A DNA stretch of 64,000 nt from Nocardiopsis potens DSM 45234 (GCF_000341105.1 NZ_ANBB01000037.1:165351-229350); one strand, 5' to 3'; counted from the first letter of the stretch, positions 16,826 to 24,996 are shown. A program made the numbers and translations. Notes: generated by a model from the letters alone, not told the origin.

Positions 16826-18856
16826 ATGGTTCGTTCCTGGTTCGAGCTCTCCGACTACGTCACGCTGCGGCGGGTGGGCGGCTTGCGGCTCTCCCCGGAC
16901 GGCGCCCGGCTGGTCGCCCCGGTCAGCGAGCTCAAGCCGGACGGCAAGTCCTACGGGACCTCGCTGTGGGAGATCGACCCCTCCGGGGCCGCCGAGCCGC
17001 GCCGGCTGACCCGCTCCGCCGAGGGCGAGGGCGCCCCGGAGTTCCTGCCCGACGGCTCCCTGCTGTTCGTCTCCAAGCGCCCCGACCCCACCGCGGAGCC
17101 GGGCGACGCCGCCGCGGACAAGCCCGCGCTGTGGCTGCTGCCGGCCGGCGGCGGCGAGGCCCGCCGGGTCGCCTCCCGGCCGGGCGGCATCTCCTCGGTC
17201 GCGGCCGCCCGCGACGCCGGCACGGTGCTGTTCACCGCCGAGGCGATGCCCGGCACCTCCGGGGCCGAGGCCGACGCCGAGGCGCGCAAGGCCCGCGAGG
17301 ACGCCGGGGTGACCGCGATCCTGCACGAGACCGCCCCGATCCGCTACTGGGACCACGACCTGGGCCCGGCCGAGCCCCGGCTGTTCGCCGCGGCCCCGCC
17401 CGAGGACGCCTCCGCCCCGCTCGGCGAACCCCGCGACCTGACCCCGGAGCCCGGCGCCGGGCTCCGCTTCTCCTCTCCTGCCGTCACCCCCGACGGCCGC
17501 ACCGCCGTCGCCGAGTGGAGCGTGATGGGCGCCCGCGGCCGCCGGCACTCCGCCCTGGTCGCGCTGGACACCGCCACCGGTGAGCGGCGCACCCTGGCCG
17601 AGGACCCGGAGTACGACTTCTCCTCCCCGCGGATCTCGCCGGACGGCCGCACCGTCGCGGTGATCCGCTCCTACGACGGCGAGCCCGGCACCGAGCCGCG
17701 CAGCGCCGCGCTGGTCCTGATCGACCTGGAGACCGGTGAGCGGCGCGACCCGATCCCCGGCTCGGAGGCCTGGCCGCGAGAGTTCGCCTGGGCGCCCGAC
17801 TCCGCGGCGCTGTACTTCACCGCCGACGACGCGGGCCGCGCCCCGGTCTTCCGCCTCGACCCGGCCACCGCGGAGGTCACCCGGCTCACCGGCGACGACG
17901 GCGCCTACAGCGCGCTGCAGCCGGCGCCGGACGGCACCGCGCTGTACGCGCTGCGCGACTCCTGGGACGAGCCGCCCACGCCGGTGCGGCTCGACCCCGC
18001 CGCCGAGGGTGCCGAACCGGTCCGGCTGCCCGCCCCCGACCTGCCCCTCGACCCGCCCGGGCGGCTCACCGAGGTGCACGCCACCGCCGACGACGGCACC
18101 CCGATCCGCTCCTGGCTGGTGCTGCCGGCCGAGGCCTCGGCGGAGTCCCCGGCCCCGCTGCTGCTCTGGGTGCACGGCGGCCCCTACGCGAGCTTCAACG
18201 GCTGGTCCTGGCGGTGGAACCCGTGGCTGATGGCGGCGCGCGGCTACGCGGTGCTGCTGCCCGACCCGGCGCTGTCCACCGGCTACGGCCAGGACATGCT
18301 CCGCCGGGCCTGGAGCACCTGGGGGCCGCGGGTCTTCGCCGACGTGATGGCGGCCACCGACGCCGCGATCGCCCGGGACGACATCGACGGCACCCGCACC
18401 GCCATGATGGGCGGCTCCTTCGGCGGCTACATGGCCAACTGGATCGCCGGGCACACCGACCGGTTCAAGGCGATCGTCACGCACGCCTCGCTGTGGAACC
18501 TGGAGGCCTTCGTCGGCGCCACCGACGTGCCGCCCGCCTGGGCGGCGGAGTTCGGCCACCCGGACACCTCGCCGGAGCGCTACCGGGCGGCGTCCCCGCA
18601 CCGCGGCGCCGACGACATCCGCACCCCGATGCTGGTGGTGCACGGGGACAAGGACTACCGGGTGCCGATCGGCGAGGGCCTGAGCCTCTGGTGGGACCTG
18701 GTGCGCCGGGAGGTGGACGCCAAGTTCCTCTACTACCCGGACGAGAACCACTGGGTGCTGCGGCCGGGCAACATCAAGGTCTGGTACGAGACGATCTGGG
18801 CCTTCCTCGACCACCACGTGCTCGGCAAGGAGTGGCGCCGCCCGGAACTGCTGTGA
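16826..18856 (+). CDS. S9 family peptidase (prolyl oligopeptidase / acylaminoacyl-peptidase type)
   Basis: A 676-residue serine peptidase. The first about 400 residues are WD-like beta-propeller repeats (LSPDGARLVAP, ISPDGRTVAVIRS, FAWAPDSAALYFTADD). The C-terminal alpha/beta-hydrolase domain has the nucleophile in GGSFGGYM (Ser531), the acid in HGDKDYRV (probably Asp610) and His642 in DENHWV. It is likely cytoplasmic, as no signal peptide is seen, and would trim short peptides. The start at 16826 has GGGAGGA upstream. A second S9 peptidase at 42.6 kb has the same plan. Confidence 0.92.
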   Translation: MVRSWFELSDYVTLRRVGGLRLSPDGARLVAPVSELKPDGKSYGTSLWEIDPSGAAEPRRLTRSAEGEGAPEFLPDGSLLFVSKRPDPTAEPGDAAADKPALWLLPAGGGEARRVASRPGGISSVAAARDAGTVLFTAEAMPGTSGAEADAEARKAREDAGVTAILHETAPIRYWDHDLGPAEPRLFAAAPPEDASAPLGEPRDLTPEPGAGLRFSSPAVTPDGRTAVAEWSVMGARGRRHSALVALDTATGERRTLAEDPEYDFSSPRISPDGRTVAVIRSYDGEPGTEPRSAALVLIDLETGERRDPIPGSEAWPREFAWAPDSAALYFTADDAGRAPVFRLDPATAEVTRLTGDDGAYSALQPAPDGTALYALRDSWDEPPTPVRLDPAAEGAEPVRLPAPDLPLDPPGRLTEVHATADDGTPIRSWLVLPAEASAESPAPLLLWVHGGPYASFNGWSWRWNPWLMAARGYAVLLPDPALSTGYGQDMLRRAWSTWGPRVFADVMAATDAAIARDDIDGTRTAMMGGSFGGYMANWIAGHTDRFKAIVTHASLWNLEAFVGATDVPPAWAAEFGHPDTSPERYRAASPHRGADDIRTPMLVVHGDKDYRVPIGEGLSLWWDLVRREVDAKFLYYPDENHWVLRPGNIKVWYETIWAFLDHHVLGKEWRRPELL

Positions 18857-18895
18857 CGGGCGGAAGCGGACCGATCAGGGGGGAGAACGGAGACG

Positions 18896-19750
18896 ATGGC
18901 GACGACGGGCGGCGGTGCCGCGGAGGGCGTCGAGGAGCGGCGGGCCCTGGCCGAACTGGCCGCGGGGATCGCCCGGGAGGCGGGCGCACTGGCCGCCGAG
19001 GGGCAGGAGGGCATCGGGGTGCTCGCCACCAAGAGCACCCCGACCGACGTGGTCACCGCCATGGACCGGAGCTCCGAGGAGCTCATCCGGGAGCGGCTGC
19101 TCTCCGCCCGCCCGGGCGACGCGGTCCTCGGTGAAGAGGGCGGCGAGGACGCGGGCGCCGGCGGGGCCGGCCGGGTGCGGTGGATCGTCGACCCGATCGA
19201 CGGCACCGTGAACTACCTGTACGGGCGCGAGGAGTGGGCGGTCAGCATCGCCGCGGAGGTCGACGGGCGGGTGGTGGCCGGTGCGGTCGCGGTGCCGCGC
19301 CGCGACCAGGTCTACACGGCGGTGCTGGGCGGCGGCTCGTTCCTGGACGGGCGGCCGCTGCACGCGCCCAAGCCGCCGCCGCTGGAGTTCGCGCTGGTCG
19401 CGACGGGGTTCGGCTACGACCCCCGGCGCCGGGCCCAGCAGGCCGAGGTGCTGCGCACCGTGCTGCCCCGGGTGCGGGACATCCGCCGCAACGGGTCGGC
19501 CGCGGTGGACCTGTGCTCGCTGGCGCAGGGCCGGGCCGACTGCTACTACGAGCGCGGGCTCAACCACTGGGACTGGGCGGCCGGGGCGCTGGTGGCCCAG
19601 GAGGCGGGGGTTCTGGTGGGCGGCCTGCGCGGGGCGCCGGCCAACCCCGACCTCACCATCGCCGCAGGGCCGGGCCTCTTCGAGGAGCTGCACGACCTGC
19701 TGGAGCCGCTGGCCGCGGACACCGACGGGCCCGGTCCCGGGGAGGGCTGA
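18896..19750 (+). CDS. suhB: inositol monophosphatase family protein
   Basis: A 284-residue metal-dependent phosphatase. Metal and substrate motifs are GEEGG (about 79-83), WIVDPIDGTVNY (about 99-110) and LNHWDWAAGALV (about 222-233), the three signatures of the IMPase fold. It would release phosphate from inositol monophosphate or a related sugar phosphate. It lies 39 nt after the S9 peptidase gene and is probably co-transcribed with it. suhB sits in the same chromosomal block in other actinobacteria (near cutRS and DUF4193), which supports the name. Confidence 0.88.
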   Translation: MATTGGGAAEGVEERRALAELAAGIAREAGALAAEGQEGIGVLATKSTPTDVVTAMDRSSEELIRERLLSARPGDAVLGEEGGEDAGAGGAGRVRWIVDPIDGTVNYLYGREEWAVSIAAEVDGRVVAGAVAVPRRDQVYTAVLGGGSFLDGRPLHAPKPPPLEFALVATGFGYDPRRRAQQAEVLRTVLPRVRDIRRNGSAAVDLCSLAQGRADCYYERGLNHWDWAAGALVAQEAGVLVGGLRGAPANPDLTIAAGPGLFEELHDLLEPLAADTDGPGPGEG

Positions 19751-19773
19751 GCGGCGCCCGCCGGGAACGCGAA

Positions 19774-19812
19774 GGCGGCCGGCCCGGAGCACCGCGCTCC
19801 GGGCCGGCCGCC
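19774..19812. terminator. bidirectional terminator after suhB
   Basis: A perfect 17-bp stem (19774-19790 with 19796-19812) and a 5-nt loop lie between the convergent stops at 19750 and 19823. Confidence 0.85.
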
Positions 19813-19822
19813 CCGGTGAAGG

Positions 19823-19990
19823 TCAAACGCAGCCGGCGTCCACCCCGTTGCGGGCGGCGATGCGCTTCAGATCCTCGAGTTCGGAGGCGTGCATGTCGGC
19901 CAGGAAGTCGTCTCCTGCGGCCCGGGCCGCCTGGAGCGACGTGTAGGTTTCCGTGATACGGACATTGATCTCCGCGAGGAACTCGCCCAT
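19823..19990 (-). CDS. small conserved actinobacterial protein, 55 residues
   Basis: A short, mostly helical protein (MGEFLAEINVRITETYTSLQ..., ASELEDLKRIAARNGVD) with no membrane segment or known motif. The start at 19990 is preceded by GAGGTG at a short distance; upstream in-frame codons encode an unconserved-looking Arg/Pro-rich stretch and were excluded. It looks like the small helical proteins of unknown role found in many actinomycetes. It is transcribed away from cutRS and convergent with suhB. Confidence 0.7.
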   Translation of the reverse strand: MGEFLAEINVRITETYTSLQAARAAGDDFLADMHASELEDLKRIAARNGVDAGCV

Positions 19991-20438
19991 TTTCACCTCA
20001 CTCGGAACATCCCCCGCGCGCATGCGCGGGCCTGATCGGTCGCCTGCTGTCACGACGCTGTGACGCTGTGGATCGCTCCCGGGCAGGTCGGACCCGGTCG
20101 CTTCGGCGCTGGGACGGGCGTCCCGCGTCGTTCGGGGATCGCGGGCGCCCACGGGTCCAAGCCATACCCACCCCTCCTGCGGCCCGAAACGCGCCCGAAG
20201 GGACGTGATCGATCCGTGATGGAGGGTGTCGGTGGCCGACCGGTGCGGTCCGCTCTCTCCCCGGTCATGATCCCAGTGCCGCGCCGGTTCGGACCGCCGG
20301 GGCCCGTTTTTTCGATGCTCCCGGTATCGTTGCTGGTCGTAGCGGGTATGACGGAGAGCGGAGCGGACCGGCTCCCCGGTGGGCTACACCACATCCACCA
20401 GAACGCGCCAGTGCTTACCGGTTTCTTATCCTGGATGT
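19991..20438. other. long intergenic region upstream of the cutRS leader
   Basis: About 450 bases without a supported gene. Open frames on both strands have no ribosome site or recognisable domain. A TATCCT at 20427-20432 could be the -10 element of the cutRS leader transcript, but no matching -35 was seen. GGGCCC followed by TTTTTT at 20301-20312 is terminator-like without a clear stem. Confidence 0.4.
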
Positions 20439-20468
20439 GTCAGATTCGAGATGTGCGGGGTGAACGGT

Positions 20469-20501
20469 CCCCGCCGGCGGTTGGGGGATGCGCCGGCGGG
20501 G
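20469..20501 (+). promoter_or_regulatory. leader hairpin A (GTTGGGGGATG loop)
   Basis: CCCCGCCGGCG pairs with CGCCGGCGGGG (11 bp, perfect), and the loop is exactly GTTGGGGGATG (20480-20490). Confidence 0.7.
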
Positions 20502-20522
20502 GCTCCCGCACAAGGGGGAATC

Positions 20523-20563
20523 CCGGTGGCCCGGCCCTGTTGGGGGATGGGGCCGGGCACCGG
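20523..20563 (+). promoter_or_regulatory. leader hairpin B (GTTGGGGGATG loop)
   Basis: CCGGTG + CCCGGCCC pairs with GGGCCGGG + CACCGG: 14 bp with one bulged G at 20529. The loop contains GTTGGGGGATG (20539-20549). Confidence 0.7.
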
Positions 20564-20719
20564 ATCTCAGTCTCCCCGGTGACCTGTCGAGTTGCCGCAG
20601 GGCCCGCTCCGGCCTACGTTTGCCGGAGCGGACGGAGCCCCGGCCCCGCCTGAGGCGGGCGCTTACTCCGTCCTTATTCGGGCCGTGCGACAAAGGACAG
20701 TGCGTCCGGGGTCGAAGAC

Positions 20720-20763
20720 GCCGCTGCCGGTGTGTTGGGGGATGCGCCGGCAGCGGCTTTTTT
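20720..20763 (+). terminator. leader hairpin C: terminator-like attenuator before cutR
   Basis: GCCGCTGCCGG pairs with CCGGCAGCGGC (20720-20730 with 20747-20757) and TTTTTT follows at 20758-20763. The 16-nt loop contains GTTGGGGGATG (20734-20744). A canonical intrinsic terminator directly upstream of a gene it precedes suggests attenuation of cutRS. Confidence 0.7.
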
Positions 20764-20794
20764 CTCATCCGGGTCGCTGGGAGCGAAGGGCGAA

Positions 20795-21448
20795 GTGCGC
20801 GTACTGGTGGTGGAGGACGAGCAGGTCCTCGCTGACACGATCGCGGTCGGTCTGCGCCGCGAGTCCATGGCGGTCGACGTGGTGTACGACGGGGACAGCG
20901 CCCTGGAGCGGACCGACGTCAACGACTACGACGTGGTCGTCCTCGACCGGGACCTGCCCGGAGTGCACGGCGACGAGGTCGCCCGGGCCCTGGTCGACCG
21001 CTCCTACGCGGGGCGGATCCTGATGCTCACCGCCTCCGGCGGCCTGGAGGACCGGGTCGAGGGCCTCACCCTCGGCGCCGACGACTACATGGCCAAGCCG
21101 TTCGCCTTCGCCGAGCTGGTCGCCCGGGTCCGGGCGCTGTCCCGGCGCGCGGTCCCGCCGCTGCCGCCGGTGCTCAGCCGCAGCGGGATCACCCTCGACC
21201 CGGCCAACCACGTCGTCGAGCGGGACGGCCGGGAGGTGCCGCTCACCCCCAAGGAGTTCGCGGTCCTGGAGGTCCTGATGCGCGCCAACGGCACCGTGGT
21301 CAGCGCCGAGGGGCTGCTGGAGAAGGCCTGGGACGAGAACGCCGACCCGTTCACCAACGTCGTCCGGGTCACCGTGATGACGCTGCGCAAGAAGCTCGGC
21401 GACCCGCCGGTCATCCAGACCGTCCCCGGGGCGGGGTACCGGCTGTGA
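20795..21448 (+). CDS. cutR: response regulator CutR (OmpR family)
   Basis: A 217-residue response regulator. The receiver domain has acidic residues VVEDE at 5-9, the phospho-acceptor Asp51 in VVVLDRDLPG, and Lys101 in DDYMAKPFAF. The C-terminal OmpR-type winged helix includes PLTPKEFAVLEVLMRANG, AWDENADPFTNVVRVTVMTL, and VPGAGYRL. The wording DRDLPGVHGDEV and AWDENADPFTNVVRVTVM is that of CutR of Streptomyces. The GTG at 20795 has GAAGGG 4 nt upstream; an in-frame GTG at 20732 lies inside hairpin C. It overlaps cutS by 4 nt. It would regulate envelope or secretion-stress genes. Confidence 0.9.
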   Translation: MRVLVVEDEQVLADTIAVGLRRESMAVDVVYDGDSALERTDVNDYDVVVLDRDLPGVHGDEVARALVDRSYAGRILMLTASGGLEDRVEGLTLGADDYMAKPFAFAELVARVRALSRRAVPPLPPVLSRSGITLDPANHVVERDGREVPLTPKEFAVLEVLMRANGTVVSAEGLLEKAWDENADPFTNVVRVTVMTLRKKLGDPPVIQTVPGAGYRL

Positions 21449-22749
21449 GCGCCTCGGCGGGCAAGGGCGCCGACCGGCCCAGGGTCGAGCCGGTCGCCCC
21501 GGCCGGCCCGGGCGAGGTGCCGCCCACCCCGCCCGGCGAGACCGGGACCTGGCGCAGGCTCAGCGCCCCGCAGCAGGCCCCCGCCCCGGCGTCCGGGAGC
21601 AAGCTGGGCGGCTCGGTCGCCGACGGCCTGCACCGGTTCACCGACAACATGAGCCTGCGCGCCCGGCTCACCCTCATCTACGGGATGCTGTTCTTCGCGG
21701 CGGGCTCGCTGCTGGTGCTGCTCAACTACGTCATCGTCGCGGGCGTACTGGACAACCTGCCCTTCCGCAGCAGCAACGGCCAGGAGATGGACCCCTCCGA
21801 GGTCGATTTCATCAAGAGCCTGTTCATCGAGGAGCTGCTCGCCCAGCTCACCCGGTTCTCGGTGCTGGCCCTGGCGCTGGTGGGCCTGCTCGCGGTCGGC
21901 CTCGGCTACGCGGTGGCCGGCCGGGCGCTCTCCCCGCTGCAGAAGATCACCCGCACCGCGCGCCGGCTCTCCGAGCGCTCGCTGCACGAGCGGATCGCGC
22001 TGGGCGGCCCCGACGACGAGATACGCGAGCTCGCCGACACCTTCGACGCGATGCTGGAGCGGCTGGACCGGGCCTTCGACGGGCAGCGCCGGTTCGTCGC
22101 CAACGCCTCGCACGAACTGCGCACCCCGCTGGCGATCAACCGGACCCTGCTGGAGGTCGCGCTGAGCGACCCCGAGGCCTCCGCCGACCTGAAGAGCGTC
22201 GGCCGCACCCTGCTGGAGACCAACTCCCGGCACGAGCGGCTGATCGACGGGCTGCTCTTCCTCGCCAAGAGCGACCGCGAGCTGGAGGTGCGCACCGCCG
22301 TCGACATGGGCGAGGTCGCCGAGACGGTGCTCAGCCAGCACGCCGCCGAGATCGACTCCTCCGGGCTGACCGCCCGCACCGACCTGCGCCCCGCGGCCGT
22401 CACCGGCGACCCGGTGCTACTGGAGCGGCTGGTGGGGAACCTGGTGGAGAACGCCCTGCGGTACAACACCGAGGGCGGCGAGATCACCGTGCGCACCGGC
22501 ATGTACGAGGGCGCCCCCGCGGTGCAGGTGGAGAACTCCGGCCCGGTGGTCCCGGGCTACGAGATCGAGGGGCTGTTCGAGCCGTTCCGCCGGGCCACCG
22601 GGAACCGGGTGGCCTCCGGCAAGAGCGCCGGGCTGGGGCTGTCCATCGTCCGCTCGGTGGTGCGCGCGCACGGCGGCACGGTCAGCGCCTGGCCCCGGGC
22701 CGGGGGCGGCCTGGTGGTCACCGTCGCCTTCCCCTCCCCCCGCGACTAG
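21445..22749 (+). CDS. cutS: sensor histidine kinase CutS
   Basis: A 434-residue membrane kinase. A Pro-rich cytoplasmic leader (1-65) precedes TM1 (about 78-100), a short extracytoplasmic loop (about 101-137), TM2 (about 138-160), a HAMP linker, the phospho-histidine motif ASHELRTPLA (His223), an N box GNLVENALRYN, and a G box SAGLGLSIV. It pairs with the response regulator through a GTGA start/stop overlap. By context and sequence it is CutS of the conserved actinobacterial CutRS system. The whole protein contains no cysteine, which matters because I recall that Streptomyces CutS is thought to sense redox state through two extracellular cysteines. Confidence 0.88.
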   Translation: MSASAGKGADRPRVEPVAPAGPGEVPPTPPGETGTWRRLSAPQQAPAPASGSKLGGSVADGLHRFTDNMSLRARLTLIYGMLFFAAGSLLVLLNYVIVAGVLDNLPFRSSNGQEMDPSEVDFIKSLFIEELLAQLTRFSVLALALVGLLAVGLGYAVAGRALSPLQKITRTARRLSERSLHERIALGGPDDEIRELADTFDAMLERLDRAFDGQRRFVANASHELRTPLAINRTLLEVALSDPEASADLKSVGRTLLETNSRHERLIDGLLFLAKSDRELEVRTAVDMGEVAETVLSQHAAEIDSSGLTARTDLRPAAVTGDPVLLERLVGNLVENALRYNTEGGEITVRTGMYEGAPAVQVENSGPVVPGYEIEGLFEPFRRATGNRVASGKSAGLGLSIVRSVVRAHGGTVSAWPRAGGGLVVTVAFPSPRD

Positions 22750-22796
22750 AACCGCGGCCGGCCCCGGCGGGGGAGGCCCTCCCGGCCCGGCGGCCC

Positions 22797-22842
22797 CGGC
22801 GCCGCGGGGGCGGCGGAGCGCTCCGGCGGGGCCGCGGCGCCG
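22797..22842 (+). terminator. terminator after cutRS
   Basis: CGGCGCCGCGG (22797-22807) pairs with CCGCGGCGCCG (22832-22842), and an inner palindrome CGGAGCGCTCCG fills the loop. Confidence 0.6.
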
Positions 22843-23323
22843 AGATCACCGGGGAGGCGCGCACCGGTGCGCCGGGCCGGGCTGCACCGGCCCTGCTTCC
22901 GTGATATCTATACGTGTCCGACGACACGGCCACCCCTGGTCCCGGCGGGTCTGCGGGGTGGGTATGCTCTCCCGGGCGTGAACGCGGAGGGAACACCTCA
23001 TTGCGCGAGCGTTTCCACTCTCACCTCGAACATCGCACCGATCCGCGGCCCGTGTGCGCACGCGGGGGAACCCGCGGGGAGGAATGGGTCGAGACCCTTC
23101 CGATGTTGGGTAGCAAGAGTGGAACGGGGAGCGGGCCGCTCACGGGCGCGCGGAGCGCGGCCGGGTCCGGCCAACCTGGGTCGCCACCCGGTGTGAGGAC
23201 ACTCGGGAGGGGTCACAGTCCTCTTACGCCGCCAAGGTTTTCCGGCCGACCGGGCACAAGATCCGACTCTCGCGCGTTACACCCGCGCGACGAGGCACAG
23301 AACGAGGGGGATGGAGCAAGCAG
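22843..23323. other. intergenic region / possible 5' leader of the DUF4193 gene
   Basis: About 480 bases without a supported gene. TATACG near 22911 and TATGCT near 22971 are candidate -10 boxes, so the leader could exceed 300 nt. Small hairpins include CGCGGG-GGAA-CCCGCG (23061-23076, GNRA loop), GGGTC-GA-GACCC (23086-23097) and GGCCGG-GT-CCGGCC (23159-23172). A structured leader is possible, but no known class fits. Confidence 0.35.
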
Positions 23324-23620
23324 ATGGCGACCGACTACGACAGCCCGCGCAAGACCGACGAGGACATGAACGAGGACAGCCTGCAGGAGCTGCAGGCGCG
23401 GCGCGTCGACAAGGGCACCGGCACCATCGACGTGGACCCCGACGAGGTCGCCGAGGGGATGGAGCTCCCCGGCGCCGACCTGTCGGGCGAGGAGCTGGCC
23501 GTCCGGGTGCTTCCGCGCCAGGCCGACGAGTTCACCTGCTCGCGCTGCTTCCTGGTGCACCACCGCAGCCAGCTCGCTGAGGAGCGGAAGGGCCAGCTCG
23601 TCTGCAAGGAGTGCGCCTGA
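23324..23620 (+). CDS. DUF4193 zinc-ribbon protein
   Basis: A 98-residue conserved actinobacterial protein. The N-terminus MATDYDSPRKTDED and the acidic middle lead to a C-terminal zinc ribbon CSRCFLVHHRSQLA...CKECA (two CxxC knuckles, about residues 74-98). GGAG lies 7 nt before the ATG. The family is highly conserved and probably abundant, but its role is unknown; the knuckles suggest zinc binding and perhaps RNA or protein contact. It occupies the same position near suhB and dut in mycobacteria and Streptomyces. Confidence 0.93.
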   Translation: MATDYDSPRKTDEDMNEDSLQELQARRVDKGTGTIDVDPDEVAEGMELPGADLSGEELAVRVLPRQADEFTCSRCFLVHHRSQLAEERKGQLVCKECA

Positions 23621-23673
23621 GACGGGCGGGCCTCCTCCTCAGCGCTTCGCCGGTCGGCGCACCATTGATCCCG

Positions 23674-23709
23674 GATGCGCTCCCTTCGGGGGGCGCATCT
23701 TCCTTTTCC
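23674..23709 (+). terminator. UUCG-tetraloop intrinsic terminator after DUF4193
   Basis: GATGCGCTCCC pairs with GGGGGCGCATC (23674-23684 with 23689-23699, one G-U pair) around a C(UUCG)G tetraloop. TTCCTTTT follows. This is one of the few terminators in the window with a clear T-tract. Confidence 0.9.
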
Positions 23710-23837
23710 GGGGCGCCGCGCCCCGGAAGGCCGGACCCGGCCTGAGCGGAATTCCCGCCGCGGGCCCGGCGTTCCCCGGCCAGGAGGGCGGGGCGCACCC
23801 CCGCGGCCCCGAGCCCGCCCCGACCACGAGGAGGCCC

Positions 23838-24671
23838 ATGTCCGCAGGAACCGCACCGGAGCCCGACCCGGGCGCCCCCGGGACCGATCTCGTCCCGGCC
23901 GAGCGGGAGGACGTCGGCGACCTCGTCGGCCGGATCGTCTCCGAGGAGGGGGAGGACCCCAGGCGCCGCGCCGGACTGGTCGCCCGGCTGGCCAAGGCCC
24001 TGGCCGGCAGCGCCAGGGCGGCCGGGGTGAAGAGCGCCGCCGGCGGGCGCTGGCTGGCCGACACCTTCGCCGAGGAGATCGCCCCGCGCATCCCGGTCCG
24101 CGACCGCGAGACGCTGATCCGGCACCACAAGGGGCTGACCGGCGAGGAGCTCGCCGACACCCTGGTGCGCAACGCCGCGCACGCCACCACCACGGTCGGC
24201 GCCGCCGGCGGGGCGCTGGCCGCGGTCCAGTTCACCGCGCCCCCGCTGCTGCTCACCGCCCCCGCCCAGCTGGTCGCCGAGACGCTGGTGGTGGCCGCGA
24301 TCGAGGTCAAGCTCATCGCCGAGCTGCACGAGGTCTACGGGACGCCCCTCCCGGGCGGCGGGCTCCGCCGGACCACCGGGTACGTGACCGCCTGGGCGCA
24401 CCGGCGGGGCATCGACCCGCTCCAGGCGGGCCAGTCGCTCACCGTGATGCTCGGCGCCGCGGCCAAGGCGGCGCTGCGCAAGCGCCTGATGCTGCTGCTG
24501 GGGCGGCACCTGACCACGCTGGGCCCCTACCTCACCGGCGCGCTGGCCGGCGGGACGCTGAACCGCACCGCCACCCTGGCGCTGGGCCGCGCGATCCGCG
24601 GCGACCTGGCGCCCGCCGCGGTCCGGGCCGCGGAGGAGAAGGGGCGCCGGGGGCTGGGCCGCGGCGCCTGA
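23838..24671 (+). CDS. uncharacterised membrane-associated protein
   Basis: A 277-residue protein with no family I can name with confidence. An acidic N-terminus (1-50) precedes amphipathic helices. Hydrophobic Ala/Thr-rich segments lie around 110-150 (TTTVGAAGGALAAVQFTAPP, APAQLVAETLVVAAIEVKLI), and more helices at 205-250. The start has GAGGAGG 4 nt upstream. EcsC-like proteins have a comparable helical, membrane-attached plan, but no diagnostic motif was seen. It converges with the DUF4235 gene. Confidence 0.7.
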   Translation: MSAGTAPEPDPGAPGTDLVPAEREDVGDLVGRIVSEEGEDPRRRAGLVARLAKALAGSARAAGVKSAAGGRWLADTFAEEIAPRIPVRDRETLIRHHKGLTGEELADTLVRNAAHATTTVGAAGGALAAVQFTAPPLLLTAPAQLVAETLVVAAIEVKLIAELHEVYGTPLPGGGLRRTTGYVTAWAHRRGIDPLQAGQSLTVMLGAAAKAALRKRLMLLLGRHLTTLGPYLTGALAGGTLNRTATLALGRAIRGDLAPAAVRAAEEKGRRGLGRGA

Positions 24672-24708
24672 CGCGGCCGCGCCGCAGGCCGCGCCCGGCC
24701 CCCTCCGC

Positions 24709-24996
24709 TCAGCCCTCTTCGAGGATGGGCGCGTTGCCGGGGTGGGCCGGGAGCAGCCGCCGGTGCGCGGCGCGCACCGCCAGCACCCGGGCCACCTCCA
24801 TGCCGACGCCGGTCAGCACCGCCCAGCCGAGCGCCTCGCCCAGCCCGACGTCGAGCGACTCCGGGTCGGTCGGCGGCTCCTTGCCCGTGGTCTGGGTCCA
24901 GGCGAAGGTGAGCGCCTTGCGCGCGACGTAGCCCGCCGCCAGCGCGGCGACGCCCCCGACGATCGTGGCGGTCAGGTCGCCGTCTTTCTTGGACAT
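24709..24996 (-). CDS. DUF4235 small membrane protein
   Basis: A 95-residue protein. TM1 is about 11-27 (TIVGGVAALAAGYVARK), followed by KALTFAWTQTTGKEPPTDPE, a family hallmark, and TM2 about 54-75 (EALGWAVLTGVGMEVARVLAV). The tail is basic then acidic. The family is common in actinobacteria and has no assigned function. The start at 24996 has only a weak GGAAG upstream. It is divergent from valS. Confidence 0.85.
   Translation of the reverse strand: MSKKDGDLTATIVGGVAALAAGYVARKALTFAWTQTTGKEPPTDPESLDVGLGEALGWAVLTGVGMEVARVLAVRAAHRRLLPAHPGNAPILEEG

Larger units (their letters stand above)
20439..20794 (+). ncRNA. structured cutRS leader with three identical hairpin loops
   Basis: About 355 nt upstream of cutR contain at least six perfect hairpins. 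Three of them (20469-20501, 20523-20563, 20720-20757) have different stem sequences but the same 11-nt loop GTTGGGGGATG. Other stems are 20605-20612/20623-20630, 20645-20650/20654-20659 and 20670-20675/20693-20698. The last repeated-loop hairpin is followed by six Ts and looks like an intrinsic terminator 32 nt before the cutR GTG. Changed stems with a fixed loop argue for selection on RNA structure. No named RNA family was recognised. The 5' end is inferred from a weak -10 box. Confidence 0.6.

Noticed and set aside
20469..20757. 6C RNA on the minus strand of the cutRS leader (C-rich loops)
   Set aside because: The complementary loops contain only five Cs, and the terminator T-tract points to the plus strand. 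The neighbours also differ from those I recall for 6C RNA.
22960..23320. Possible c-di-AMP (ydaO) riboswitch before the DUF4193 gene, because of GGGGGAACCCGCGGGG followed by GGAAT
   Set aside because: The conserved downstream core (GTCAGCTAACC-like) and the GGGTGAATC element are missing, and the downstream gene is not a typical ydaO target. Only small hairpins can be supported.
22914..23369. Plus-strand 151-residue frame before DUF4193
   Set aside because: It overlaps the DUF4193 start in another frame, has atypical codon use and no recognisable domain.
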